This document shows positions 1 to 8,223 of a DNA stretch of 64,000 nucleotides, in pieces. Position numbers and translations under genes: made by a program. A model generated the notes under the pieces. The model searched no databases and had not been told where the DNA came from. It saw nothing but the letters and a program-made list of their open reading frames with translations. The stretch's first letter is position 1; every line of letters begins with the position of its first letter. The DNA comes from Paracoccaceae bacterium. GTDB taxonomy: Bacteria > Pseudomonadota > Alphaproteobacteria > Rhodobacterales > Rhodobacteraceae. The DNA lies in contig JANSXS010000011.1 in assembly GCA_024742835.1 (NCBI GenBank), positions 1 to 64,000 on the forward strand. The letters run 5' to 3'.

Positions 1-8
1 CGGGTCAT
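1..8 (-). CDS. 5' tip of a downstream minus-strand gene (partial)
   Basis: On the minus strand an ATG at 8-6 follows the TGA stop of the amidotransferase gene (12-10) after a single base. This is the spacing expected of translationally coupled genes. Only two codons lie inside the window, so the product cannot be identified; a further glutamine synthetase or amine-metabolism gene would fit the context, but that is a guess. Confidence 0.3.
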
Positions 9-9
9 G

Positions 10-687
10 TCAGGCCCCTTTCTTGAAATGCGCCGCAATCCTGTCGGCAAAGCGCGCGCTGTCGGTGGGGGTATCGAGATCGGCGGTCGCCGCGGCGAGC
101 TGATCGTCGGGCACGACGCCCTTGCCTCGCTGGTCAATGATGGTGCGTACCACATGCGGCGTGAATTCGGGATGCGGCTGGATCGTCAGGATGCTGTCGC
201 CGATCCGCATCGCCGCGTTTTTGCAAAACTCTGAATGTCCGATGATCGTGGCACCCTCGGGCGGGCGAACGACCTGATCCTGATGCCAGGCATTGAGCGC
301 CATGTCCGTGCCGTCGATGCAGTACCGTGTGCGCCCGACGGACCAGCCACCGGGGAACTTGATCACCTCGCCGCCAAGCGCCTGCGCGATGATCTGGTGC
401 CCGAAACAGACCCCGACCAGCGGGCGCGCCGCGCCGTGGATCTCCTTGATCAGGGCTTCCAGCGGAGCAATCCACGGATGATCCTCGTAGGTCCCGTGTC
501 TGGAGCCGGTGATCAGCCAGCCGTCGCAGCTTTCCGGGCCGGGCGGGAACTGTCCGTCGACCACGTCATAACGGCACTGCGAGAAGCCGTGCCCGTCAAG
601 CATCCGGGCGAACATCGCGTCGTAATCGCCCACGCTCTCGATCAGGTCGGGCAGGGCGTGGCCGGTCATAAGAATACCGATCTTCAT
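10..687 (-). CDS. Class I glutamine amidotransferase (GMP synthase-like)
   Basis: A 225-residue stand-alone class I glutamine amidotransferase. The nucleophile elbow VGVCFGHQ places the catalytic Cys at residue 94, and QPHPEF supplies the His172/Glu174 pair, so the triad is complete. Such free-standing domains release ammonia from glutamine or hydrolyse gamma-glutamyl compounds; the substrate cannot be read from the sequence. It lies downstream of a PuuA-like glutamine synthetase gene on the same strand, which suggests a gamma-glutamylation route for amines or polyamines. The ATG at 687 has only a weak GGTGA ribosome site. A perfect 12-bp palindrome at 700-711 sits just upstream and matches one before the synthetase gene. 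Confidence 0.85.
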   Translation of the reverse strand: MKIGILMTGHALPDLIESVGDYDAMFARMLDGHGFSQCRYDVVDGQFPPGPESCDGWLITGSRHGTYEDHPWIAPLEALIKEIHGAARPLVGVCFGHQIIAQALGGEVIKFPGGWSVGRTRYCIDGTDMALNAWHQDQVVRPPEGATIIGHSEFCKNAAMRIGDSILTIQPHPEFTPHVVRTIIDQRGKGVVPDDQLAAATADLDTPTDSARFADRIAAHFKKGA

Positions 688-699
688 GGGTCACCGATG

Positions 700-711
700 A
701 TTTGATCAAAT
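700..711. promoter_or_regulatory. Palindromic operator candidate ATTTGATCAAAT
   Basis: A perfect 12-bp palindrome 12 bases upstream of the amidotransferase start codon. Its 10-bp core TTTGATCAAA recurs at 2130-2139 upstream of the glutamine synthetase gene. The pairing suggests one regulator for both genes. It is not an FNR box, because the half-sites are not separated by four bases. Confidence 0.45.
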
Positions 712-753
712 TCGACGCTACCGGAATGGCGCGCCTGGGTCCATCTGCATAGC

Positions 754-2070
754 CTAAACCGTTTCGAGATAGATTTTCCAGTGCTCGGCTTCGGGGCGTT
801 GGCGCATCCGCGCCCATTCCTGCCTTTTGGTCAGTACCAGATTGCCCAGCAGATCGCCCGAAAAGATGCGCGCCATCAGCGGCGATGCCTCGAACCGGTC
901 GATCGCACTTTCCCAGTCGGGGGCAAGCTGTGGCAAGTCCAGATCATAGGCGTTGCCCGTGATCGGCGCGGGCGGTGCGGCGGCGTCCTCTATGCCTGTC
1001 ATCGCCGCCCCCAGAACCACCGCGAAGGTCAGATACGGGTTGGTGTCGCCGCCCGGGACACGATGTTCGATTCGCCGCGCCCTGGCCTCGCCGCCGGGCA
1101 CGCGCAGGGCGGCGGTGCGGTTCTCGTAGGCCCAGCAGATGGAGGTCGGCGCATGGGCGCCGGGCACCAGACGGTCATAGGAATTGGCATGTGGCGCAAA
1201 GACCAGCGTGCTGTCGGCCATCGCCGTCATGCAGCCCGCCAACGCATGGTGCAGGATGTCGGTGCCGTCCTCTGCGCCATTGTCAAAGACGTTCCTGCCG
1301 TCCTGATCCAGGACCGAGAAATGCATATGCATTCCGTTGCCCGCATCTTCGGGGAAAGGTTTGGCCATGAAGGTGGCGGCAAAGCCGTGATTGCGCGCCA
1401 GCCTGCGGATAAGACGCTTGAAAAGCCAGGTGTCATCGGCGGCGCGCAGGGCGGTCTGGTGGCTCAGCGTGAACTCGAACTGTCCCAGCCCGACTTCGCA
1501 GGTGGCGGTCTGCGCGGGAATATCCATCTCTGCGCAGCATCGGTAAAGATCCGACAGAAAGGCGTCGAAACTGTCCATCTGCGCCATCGAAAGCACATCC
1601 GGAATCTCAAGCGGGCGGCCCGTTATCGGGTCGCGCACCGGGGCCAGCGCCGTGCCGCTGTCATCCACAAGGGTGAATTCCAGCTCGGTTGCCGCGATCA
1701 CGCGCCAGCCGCGCGCGGCGTACCGGCCCAGTACGGCGGCCAACGCATGGCGCGGGTCGCCCGCGAACGGGGAGTGATCGTCGTGATGCATTGCCATCGG
1801 CACCAGCGGCTGCGGCACGTCGAGCCAAGGCTGCGGCACCGGCCCGCGATCGGTGGGCAGCAGGATTCCATCGGCATCGCCGGTCTCGAACACCAGCGGG
1901 CTGTCCTCGATATCGGCACCGAAGATGTCCAGATTGCTGGCCGAAAGCGGCATACGCACCGCGCCACGGGCCAGCTTTGGCGCGTAATCACCCGGCACAC
2001 GCTTGCCGCGCATACGCCCGTTCAGGTCGCAGGCGGCCACGCGAAAAGTCTGATGTTGCAGAAGGTCCAT
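754..2070 (-). CDS. Glutamine synthetase family protein (PuuA-like)
   Basis: A 438-residue glutamine synthetase-fold enzyme of the group that includes gamma-glutamylputrescine synthetases, shorter and less conserved than GlnA. The N-terminal beta-grasp part is followed by the catalytic domain with ATELEFTLVD, GLGQFEFTLS and the metal/ATP motif NGMHMHFSVLD, then the arginine-rich nucleotide segment ending in EHRVPGGDTNPY. It should ligate glutamate to ammonia or to an amine using ATP. I chose the ATG at 2070, preceded by GGAG, over a TTG at 2124 that overlaps the operator-like palindrome and has no ribosome site. The amidotransferase gene follows 66 bases downstream. The real amine substrate is unknown. 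Confidence 0.9.
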   Translation of the reverse strand: MDLLQHQTFRVAACDLNGRMRGKRVPGDYAPKLARGAVRMPLSASNLDIFGADIEDSPLVFETGDADGILLPTDRGPVPQPWLDVPQPLVPMAMHHDDHSPFAGDPRHALAAVLGRYAARGWRVIAATELEFTLVDDSGTALAPVRDPITGRPLEIPDVLSMAQMDSFDAFLSDLYRCCAEMDIPAQTATCEVGLGQFEFTLSHQTALRAADDTWLFKRLIRRLARNHGFAATFMAKPFPEDAGNGMHMHFSVLDQDGRNVFDNGAEDGTDILHHALAGCMTAMADSTLVFAPHANSYDRLVPGAHAPTSICWAYENRTAALRVPGGEARARRIEHRVPGGDTNPYLTFAVVLGAAMTGIEDAAAPPAPITGNAYDLDLPQLAPDWESAIDRFEASPLMARIFSGDLLGNLVLTKRQEWARMRQRPEAEHWKIYLETV

Positions 2071-2129
2071 GCGCTCCGGTCCGGTTGCCCGGTTGATCGT
2101 AGCGCCGCCGCTTGCGCGTGCCAAGGCGA

Positions 2130-2139
2130 TTTGATCAAA
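2130..2139. promoter_or_regulatory. Palindromic operator candidate TTTGATCAAA
   Basis: A perfect 10-bp palindrome about 60 bases upstream of the synthetase start, flanked by GCGA and ATCGC so that a longer imperfect dyad can be drawn. It shares its core with the site at 700-711. Confidence 0.45.
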
Positions 2140-2210
2140 ATCGCGCGCTTCTGGCCCATGCGCGCGATTGCTTGCCCCGTCCTGACGACGGGGCGCGCTT
2201 GATCGGGCGA

Positions 2211-3104
2211 TCAGCCCGCGACGGACGCCGCGTGAATGCCGTCGATGGAGCCCGCGATCGTCGCGTTGAACGCCGCGTCAGATTGCTGCGCCGACAGCCC
2301 CTCGGTCAGCGCCCGCGAAAAGCTGGCGATGATGCCGGTATTCGTGGCAAGGCGCGCATTGGCCTCGTCCCGGCTATAGCCGCCAGACAGCGCCACCACG
2401 CGCAGCACGCGTGGGTGATCGACCAGAGGTTTGTAATGGTTGGGCATCTCGGGCAGGGTCAGCTTGAGCATCACCTCTCGGCCTTCGGGCAGCTTGTCGA
2501 GATGGGTGGCGATGGCATGAAGCAGCATCTGCTCGGCTTCGGCCTTGTCCGAGATCGAGATTGTGACCTCCGGCTCGATGATCGGCACCAACCCTGCGTC
2601 GAGTATCTCGCCGGCAATGGCAAATTGCTGGTCAACCACAGCCGCGATGCCGGGCGAGGAGGCCGCGTCGATCACCGAGCGCATCTTTGTGCCGTAAATG
2701 CCGGCGGCATTGGCCCGGCGTAGAAGATCGGCAAGATCGGGCATCGGCTTCATCAACTTCACGCCATCTGCCTCGTCGGCCAGTCCCTTGTCGACCTTGA
2801 GGAACGGCACCACGCCACGCTCTTCCCACAGATAGGCGGCCGAGGGCTTGCCGCCGATCTCGCGGTCCATGGTTTGTTCGAACAGGATCGCTCCGATGAC
2901 CTTGTCGCCGGTGAAATCGGGGGCCTGAGCGATGCGCGCGCGCATCTGGTGGATCATGTCGAACATCTCTTCCTCGCCGGAATAGGCGTCCTCCTCCACC
3001 CCGTAAAGCCGCAGCGCCTTGGGCGTGGAGCCGCCCGATTGGTCAAGCGCGGCGATGAACCCGTGCCCGTTGCGGATCTTGTCGGTCTGTTCGGCCTTTG
3101 ACAT
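2211..3104 (-). CDS. fda: Fructose-bisphosphate aldolase class I
   Basis: A 297-residue class I (Schiff-base) fructose-1,6-bisphosphate aldolase of the short bacterial type found in Staphylococcus and Rhodobacterales. Recognisable segments in order are GFIAALDQSGGSTPKAL, GAILFEQTMDREI, VPFLKVDKGL, GTKMRSVID, LVPIIEPEV, MLKLTLPE and RVVALSGGYSRDEA. The lysine in MLKLTLPE is the probable Schiff-base residue. It interconverts fructose-1,6-bisphosphate with the two triose phosphates. The ATG at 3104 has GAGGGA at good distance; an upstream in-frame extension to 3185 is not needed. It lies downstream of pgk on the same strand, a glycolytic/gluconeogenic pair. Confidence 0.93.
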   Translation of the reverse strand: MSKAEQTDKIRNGHGFIAALDQSGGSTPKALRLYGVEEDAYSGEEEMFDMIHQMRARIAQAPDFTGDKVIGAILFEQTMDREIGGKPSAAYLWEERGVVPFLKVDKGLADEADGVKLMKPMPDLADLLRRANAAGIYGTKMRSVIDAASSPGIAAVVDQQFAIAGEILDAGLVPIIEPEVTISISDKAEAEQMLLHAIATHLDKLPEGREVMLKLTLPEMPNHYKPLVDHPRVLRVVALSGGYSRDEANARLATNTGIIASFSRALTEGLSAQQSDAAFNATIAGSIDGIHAASVAG

Positions 3105-3280
3105 GGCGCGTCCCTCGTACTTTCGTTTTGATGGATGTGTCTTAGGTGAGCCCGCGCCACGTTGCAATTCTGGTGGCGCTAACATCTGTGCTGCGGTGCT
3201 GGTTCGATACGTCAGCCGCTTTCTTCCTGATCAAAATACGCCCGCCGGAGGCACCCTTTTTCGGATCGCGTGCCGCCGGA

Positions 3281-4465
3281 TCAATCCTGCAAGGCCGCGA
3301 CGCCGGGCAGGGTCTTGCCCTCCATCCATTCAAGGAACGCGCCGCCAGCGGTGGAAATATAGGTGAACTGCGCCGCCGCATCGACCTTGTTCAGCGCCGC
3401 AACCGTGTCGCCGCCGCCTGCGACCGACACCAGCTTGCCCGACCGGCTCAGCCCCGCGGCATGGGCGGCGGCGGCATTGGTGGCCGCGTCGAAGGGGGCG
3501 ATCTCGAACGCGCCGAGAGGGCCGTTCCAGATCAGCGTCTGGGCGCGGTCCATGGCTTGGGTGATGTGAAACACGCTGTCCGGCCCGGCATCCAGGATCA
3601 TCGCATCCTTGGGGCAATCCTCTACGGGAACAACCTGTGCCTTGGCCCCGGCGCGGAACTCTTTTGCCACCACCACGTCACGCGGCAGCAGGATCTCGCA
3701 GCCGGTTGCGGCGGCCTTTTCGGCGATCTGCCGCGCGGTATCGGCCATGTCGTGCTCGCAAAGCGATGTGCCCACAGCCAGCCCTTGCGCAGCCAGAAAG
3801 GTATTGGCCATGCCGCCGCCGATCACCAGCATGTCGACCTTTTCGACAAGGTTCGACAAAAGGTCGAGCTTGGTTGACACTTTTGCGCCGCCGACCAGCG
3901 CCAGCACCGGGCGTTGTGGCGAACCGAGCGCCTTTTCCAGCGCGGTCAGTTCCGCCTCCATCAGCCTGCCTGCGCAGGCGGGCAGGTGGTGTGCAAGCCC
4001 TTCGGTCGAGGCATGGGCGCGGTGCGCGGCGGAAAAGGCGTCGTTGCAGAAAACATCGCCAAGCCCGGCAAGGCGGGCTGCGAAAGCAGCGTCGTTGGCC
4101 TCTTCTCCGGGGTGGAAGCGGATGTTTTCCAAGAGCAGAATTTCAGCCGCGCGCATCTCGTCGGTCAGTTGTTCGGCACCGTCCAGCGTCTCGACGAAGC
4201 GCACGGAATGCCCAAGCGCGTCTTGCAGCGCGGGTACCAGCGGGCGCAGTGACATCGCGTCCACGACCTTGCCCTTGGGCCTGCCGAAATGCGCGATCAG
4301 CATGGGTTTGCCACCCTTGTCCAGAATGTCCTGAACGGTGGGGGCGATCCGGTCGATCCGGGTGGTGTCGGTGACGCGGCCATTTTCCACCGGCACGTTG
4401 ATATCGACGCGGGTCAGCACGGTCTTGCCGGAAAGATCCATGTCATCGAGGGTTTTCCAGGCCAT
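3281..4465 (-). CDS. pgk: Phosphoglycerate kinase
   Basis: A 394-residue phosphoglycerate kinase, the usual length. The N-terminal substrate domain shows [14 protein letters not shown] and HFGRPKG; the C-terminal nucleotide domain shows [23 protein letters not shown] and the glycine-rich [11 protein letters not shown]. It transfers phosphate between 1,3-bisphosphoglycerate and ADP in the cytoplasm. The ATG at 4465 has AGGAGG five bases upstream; a GTG at 4471 overlaps that ribosome site and is rejected. The aldolase gene follows about 180 bases downstream on the same strand. Confidence 0.97.
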   Translation of the reverse strand: MAWKTLDDMDLSGKTVLTRVDINVPVENGRVTDTTRIDRIAPTVQDILDKGGKPMLIAHFGRPKGKVVDAMSLRPLVPALQDALGHSVRFVETLDGAEQLTDEMRAAEILLLENIRFHPGEEANDAAFAARLAGLGDVFCNDAFSAAHRAHASTEGLAHHLPACAGRLMEAELTALEKALGSPQRPVLALVGGAKVSTKLDLLSNLVEKVDMLVIGGGMANTFLAAQGLAVGTSLCEHDMADTARQIAEKAAATGCEILLPRDVVVAKEFRAGAKAQVVPVEDCPKDAMILDAGPDSVFHITQAMDRAQTLIWNGPLGAFEIAPFDAATNAAAAHAAGLSRSGKLVSVAGGGDTVAALNKVDAAAQFTYISTAGGAFLEWMEGKTLPGVAALQD

Positions 4466-4595
4466 ACGCACCTCCTGCCGTCACTGATGTCGCGCATCTT
4501 TTGGCGCGGGGGGCGCGGCGCGTCAACCTCCGCGCTTGGCAAAGCGGGGGCGAGGGCCTAGGTATCGCTGCAACAGGACTGAAAAGGAGGGCCAC

Positions 4596-5102
4596 ATGGC
4601 CGAGATCAAGGATCCCGAAAACACCATCCTGATGGAGCTGAAGGACGGCACCGTGACGATCGAGCTTTTGCCCGATGTGGCACCGGGCCATGTCGAGCGG
4701 ATGAAGGAGCTGGCGCGCTCTGGCCAATATGACAACGTGGCCTTTCACCGGGTGATCGATGGTTTCATGGCGCAGACGGGCGACGTGGCCAACGGCAACA
4801 TGGAAAAGGATTTCAACCTGCGCAGTGCGGGCACGGGCGGCAGCGACCTGCCCGATCTCAAGGCAGAGTTTTCCGGCGTGCCGCATGACCGGGGCACATT
4901 GGGTGCCGCGCGCAGTCAGAATCCCGACAGCGCCAATAGCCAGTTCTTTATCAACTTTTCGGACAATCATTTCCTGAACAAGCAATACACGGTCTATGGC
5001 CGGGTGATCTCGGGGATGGAACATGTGGATGCGATCACGCGCGGCGAGCCGCCCGCGAATCCGGACCGGATGATCAGCGTGAAGGTGGCCGCTGATGCGT
5101 AA
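4596..5102 (+). CDS. ppiB: Cytoplasmic cyclophilin-type peptidyl-prolyl isomerase
   Basis: A 168-residue cyclophilin without signal peptide, so probably cytoplasmic. It carries the family core VAFHRVIDGFMAQTGD with the catalytic Arg, AQ-type substrate strand residues, and NSQFFINF near residue 125. It accelerates cis-trans isomerisation of Xaa-Pro bonds. The ATG at 4596 has AAAAGGAGG upstream; 20 in-frame codons before it are rejected. Its last 8 bases overlap the start of a second, exported cyclophilin, so the two are translationally coupled and look like a tandem duplication that split between compartments. Confidence 0.93.
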   Translation: MAEIKDPENTILMELKDGTVTIELLPDVAPGHVERMKELARSGQYDNVAFHRVIDGFMAQTGDVANGNMEKDFNLRSAGTGGSDLPDLKAEFSGVPHDRGTLGAARSQNPDSANSQFFINFSDNHFLNKQYTVYGRVISGMEHVDAITRGEPPANPDRMISVKVAADA

Positions 5103-5646
5103 GTTCATTGCAAGCGTTGCCCTGACCTTTCTAGCCGCGCCCGCGCTGGCCACGGGGCTGACCATCGAGGTCGCGGGCGAGGCCAACGGTACCGTGCAGA
5201 TCGACCTCTTCGAGGATGTGGCCCCCGGCCATGTCGAGCAGATCAGCGCGCTGGCCGAGGCGGGTGCTTATGACGGTGTGGTCTTTCACCGGGTGATTGA
5301 CGGGTTCATGGCGCAGACCGGCGATGTGGAATTCGGCAAGAAGGGCGGCGACATGCGCCGCGCGGGCACCGGCGGCAGCGACCGGCCCAACCTGAAAGCG
5401 GAATTTTCGGATATCTCCTTTGAACGGGGCGTGGTGGGCATGGCCCGTGCGCAAAGCCCTGACAGCGCCAACAGCCAGTTCTTCATCATGTTCGCGCCGG
5501 GTGATTTCCTGAATGGCCAATATACCGTGGTCGGTGAGGTCACCAAGGGTATGGATGTGGTCGATCAGATCAAGCGCGGCACCGGCCAGAATGGCGCGGT
5601 GGTCGGCGAGCCTGATATGATGCAATCGGTCACCGTGACCGATTAA
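5095..5646 (+). CDS. ppiA: Periplasmic cyclophilin-type peptidyl-prolyl isomerase
   Basis: A 183-residue cyclophilin with a clear signal peptide (MRKFIASVALTFLAAPALA, cut after ALA), hence periplasmic. The core repeats that of its upstream neighbour: VVFHRVIDGFMAQTGD, RAGTGGSDRPNLKAEFS and NSQFFIMF. It starts inside the last codons of the cytoplasmic paralogue (shared ATGCGTAA), so it has no free leader of its own. It probably helps fold envelope proteins. A DUF4336 gene begins 6 bases after its stop, which suggests a three-gene transcript. Confidence 0.93.
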   Translation: MRKFIASVALTFLAAPALATGLTIEVAGEANGTVQIDLFEDVAPGHVEQISALAEAGAYDGVVFHRVIDGFMAQTGDVEFGKKGGDMRRAGTGGSDRPNLKAEFSDISFERGVVGMARAQSPDSANSQFFIMFAPGDFLNGQYTVVGEVTKGMDVVDQIKRGTGQNGAVVGEPDMMQSVTVTD

Positions 5647-5652
5647 GCGACG

Positions 5653-6408
5653 ATGGTCACGGGATACGAGCCGCTGGACACGCTCAAGCCCGTGGGCAAC
5701 GGCATCTGGATCGTGGATGGACCGCCGCCTTCGGGCGGCGGTTGCCGTTTCCCCACCCGCGCCACGGTTGTCCGGCTGGAAGATGGCGGGCTTTGGGTCC
5801 ATTCGCCGACACCGCTGACGCCGGGATTGCGGGCCGAACTGGCGGCATTGGGGCCGGTGGCGCATCTTGTTGCACCCAACCACTGGCATGTCCGGTGGAT
5901 GCCTGAGTGGGCCGCGGCCTCCCCGGAGGCGACGGTCTGGGCGGTGCCGGGCGCGGCCTTGCCCGGCGCGCGGGAGCTAAAGGGCACCTGTGCCGAACCG
6001 GCATGGGCTTCCGAGATGTACCAGATCATTCCGCGCGGCCACAGATGGTTCCGGGAGGCTGTTTTCTACCACAAACCCTCTGCCACGCTGATCGTGACAG
6101 ATCTGTTCCAGGCGGTGGAGACGGCGAAACTTCCCGCGCTATGTCGCCCGGCGGTTTGGCTGACTGGCGTGGATGACAGCGATGGCAAGATGCCCTTGCG
6201 GCTGCGTTTGGGGTTCCGGGGCAAGGATGTGCTGGCCGAGGATATCGAGACGATCATCGGCTGGGCACCGCGCCGGATGATCCTGTCGCATGGGCGCTGC
6301 TACGAGCACGGCGCGGTTGCCGAGCTTGAACGCGCCTTTCGCCGGGTGCTGAGTGCCGGACGCTGGGATCGTGCGCTGGCCGCGCAAAAGGCGGAAGACC
6401 GGCGATAA
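5653..6408 (+). CDS. DUF4336 domain-containing protein
   Basis: A 251-residue protein resembling the DUF4336 family, which is related in fold to metallo-beta-lactamases but of unknown function. Visible segments are the N-terminal GNGIWIVDGP, VVRLEDGGLWVHSPTPLTP, HLVAPNHWHVRWMPEW with a possible metal-binding His pair, and a C-terminal RRMILSHGRCYEHGA. There is no signal peptide. It follows the periplasmic cyclophilin by 6 bases and probably shares its transcript. A hydrolase role would be guesswork. Confidence 0.75.
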   Translation: MVTGYEPLDTLKPVGNGIWIVDGPPPSGGGCRFPTRATVVRLEDGGLWVHSPTPLTPGLRAELAALGPVAHLVAPNHWHVRWMPEWAAASPEATVWAVPGAALPGARELKGTCAEPAWASEMYQIIPRGHRWFREAVFYHKPSATLIVTDLFQAVETAKLPALCRPAVWLTGVDDSDGKMPLRLRLGFRGKDVLAEDIETIIGWAPRRMILSHGRCYEHGAVAELERAFRRVLSAGRWDRALAAQKAEDRR

Positions 6409-6485
6409 AGAAGCGGCGGGGGCGTGATGTGCTTTTTGCGTCGTGCGCTTTCCGGCCCGGTAGCGCCTTTTCCCAAGATACGTGT

Positions 6486-6920
6486 TTAGCGTGTCAGACG
6501 CTGACGGGCCCTTGCGCTGTCCATGTCGCTGACCCCCAGGAAATTGGCCGCCATGCGCACAAGCGCGTCCTCTTCGGCGTCGCGCTGTCCGTCGGCAAGC
6601 GCCACCTGCCAGAGCGATTCGATCACGCCTAGGCGCTGCTCGTAGGCCACCGCGTCCTTGATTGCGCGGGTAAAGCGGACCGTGTCGGGGGCCTCTGTTT
6701 CAAGCTGCTCTGCCTTGGTGCGCAATGCCGACGCCCCGTCGGCATCAAGGTCGAACCGTTCCTGAACGATCTTTTCGATCAGGATGATCTCGGAGGCGGC
6801 GTAATAGCCATCGGATTTTGCCATGCGTACCAGAAGCGCGGTCAGCGCCAGCCGCGCGTCGGCATCGTCGAGCGGTTCCGGCACTGGCTTGAGAAGCGAA
6901 GAGAGGAAATCAGCAAACAT
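6486..6920 (-). CDS. TerB-like (tellurite resistance B fold) protein
   Basis: A 144-residue all-helical protein resembling the TerB family: two paired segments, LALTALLVRMAKSDGYYAASEIILIEKIV and a C-terminal IESLWQVALADGQRDAEEDALVRMAANFLGV. TerB domains carry acidic metal-binding residues in these helices; here Asp and Glu follow the KSDG and ADG turns. It is soluble with no signal peptide. A paralogue lies immediately upstream at 6960-7412 on the same strand. No other ter genes are nearby, so a tellurite role is not implied. Function is unknown. Confidence 0.75.
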   Translation of the reverse strand: MFADFLSSLLKPVPEPLDDADARLALTALLVRMAKSDGYYAASEIILIEKIVQERFDLDADGASALRTKAEQLETEAPDTVRFTRAIKDAVAYEQRLGVIESLWQVALADGQRDAEEDALVRMAANFLGVSDMDSARARQRLTR

Positions 6921-6959
6921 TGCACCTCTATATACCGGGATGCGGCGGGGGCCAATGCC

Positions 6960-7412
6960 TCATGCGGAGTCGGCGCGGGCGCGGGCTGTCGCCGCATCTT
7001 CGTGGCTCAGCCCCAACGCCTCGCGCACCTCTTCGCACAGGGCCGCCTCGGCGTTCTGGATCTTGCCATCGGCAAGCACCACCTCCCATAGGGCCTCTAG
7101 CGCGTCGGCGCGGGCATCGAAACTGACGGTTTCCCGGATCAGATGGGCAAAGTGCGCCGTATCGGGTGCCGCGCGATCCAGCTTTTCGCAGGTGGCCCGC
7201 ATCTTGGCGGCCTCGATCGGTTTCAACGCGAACAACCTAGCAAGCAGCGTGTCGATGCGGCTGATCTCGGCCAGCGCATAGGTGTGATCGGATTTGGCGC
7301 TGCGCACAAGCAATGCCCCAAGCGCCAGCTTTTCGTCCAGCTCCGGCAGGGGGGGCGGCGCTGGGGCATCGAAAGCGTGGCGCAAACGGTACAGCAAAGA
7401 GGCGACATCCAT
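6960..7412 (-). CDS. TerB-like protein, paralogue of the next gene downstream
   Basis: A 150-residue relative of the 6486-6920 product, with the same architecture: LALGALLVRSAKSDHTYALAEISRIDTLL followed by LEALWEVVLADGKIQNAEAALCEEVREALGL. The match across both helical pairs shows a tandem duplication. A GAAAGG ribosome site precedes the ATG at 7412. It lies between the second TerB gene and a gene for a secreted protein with gaps of 39 and 18 bases, which suggests a three-gene unit. The role is unknown. Confidence 0.75.
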   Translation of the reverse strand: MDVASLLYRLRHAFDAPAPPPLPELDEKLALGALLVRSAKSDHTYALAEISRIDTLLARLFALKPIEAAKMRATCEKLDRAAPDTAHFAHLIRETVSFDARADALEALWEVVLADGKIQNAEAALCEEVREALGLSHEDAATARARADSA

Positions 7413-7430
7413 CGTCCAAACCTTTCAGGG

Positions 7431-8153
7431 TCAGCCAAGCATGGCCTCAATCTGATAAAGAATATCGTCAATGGCAATCCCGCCGGGATCATCATTGACG
7501 ATCAGTATCCCGGCGATATCGGACTGGCCACCGACGCGGCGCAAGGCAATGTCCGTGATGCCAAGCAAAAGCCGGGTGCGGTGTCTTGCGATGACCTTGC
7601 CGTTCCGGCTGTACAGGATCACGTCCGCATGGCCACGCACCGCCGCGCGCTGTCCCAGCGGGTCTGGGTAATCGGTGTGGATGCGCAGCCCGATTGCGGC
7701 CTGATCGCTGTCGAATAAAACCGCGACCGCGCCTTCGCCGCGCGCGCCGCGATCCGGGAAACCCTTTGGGCCAAGCGCAAAGAGCGCGTTGGAGCCGAAC
7801 CCCCTGTGAAAGGCGACGGACAGGTTTGCACCGGGCTGGCCCGCGCGCAGCGCAAGCGGGGCGGCGGGTGGTCCGGTCACGGCGTCGAATCCGTCCCGGT
7901 CGACAAGGGTCTGGCCGCCAAAATGCTCACCCAGCCACAGCGCGCCAAGCCGCATTGCCTGATCGAACGCCAGCCCCGGTTCGGGCCGCTGCGGCACGGT
8001 TTCAAATGTCACCCGCCCCGACGCCCGGTTGGCAAGCTCGGCATAGGTCACCTGCACCAGCGCCGCTGGCTCATCGGCGCGGGCGGGACCGGACAGGCCA
8101 AGCCCCAGGCAAACGATCGTGAAAACCCATCGGGTCAATCTTAAACCGGTCAC
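7431..8153 (-). CDS. Secreted protein with choice-of-anchor-like beta-sandwich
   Basis: A 240-residue protein that I could not assign to a characterised family. The start is a GTG at 8153 with AGGAG six bases upstream; the long reading further upstream is antisense to the next gene. Residues 1-25 form a signal peptide ending in ARA. The body has features of PEP-CTERM/choice-of-anchor style beta-sandwiches: an early VTFETVP, FGSNALFALGPKGFPD in the middle, AIGLRIHTDY, and a late IAGILIVNDDPGGIAIDDI. No sorting tail or transmembrane anchor is visible. It probably works in the periplasm or outside the cell. It heads the TerB-like gene pair. Confidence 0.72.
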   Translation of the reverse strand: MTGLRLTRWVFTIVCLGLGLSGPARADEPAALVQVTYAELANRASGRVTFETVPQRPEPGLAFDQAMRLGALWLGEHFGGQTLVDRDGFDAVTGPPAAPLALRAGQPGANLSVAFHRGFGSNALFALGPKGFPDRGARGEGAVAVLFDSDQAAIGLRIHTDYPDPLGQRAAVRGHADVILYSRNGKVIARHRTRLLLGITDIALRRVGGQSDIAGILIVNDDPGGIAIDDILYQIEAMLG

Positions 8154-8223
8154 AATTGCTCCTAAATCTGCCCGCTTTTGCGGGGCAGTTTGCCGGAAAG
8201 TCCTAACAAGCCAGGGGTGCGCC

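Noticed and set aside
3154-3179. Stem GCGCCAC/GTGGCGC between pgk and the aldolase gene as terminator
   Set aside because: Seven-base stem with 12-base loop and no T-run on the minus strand.
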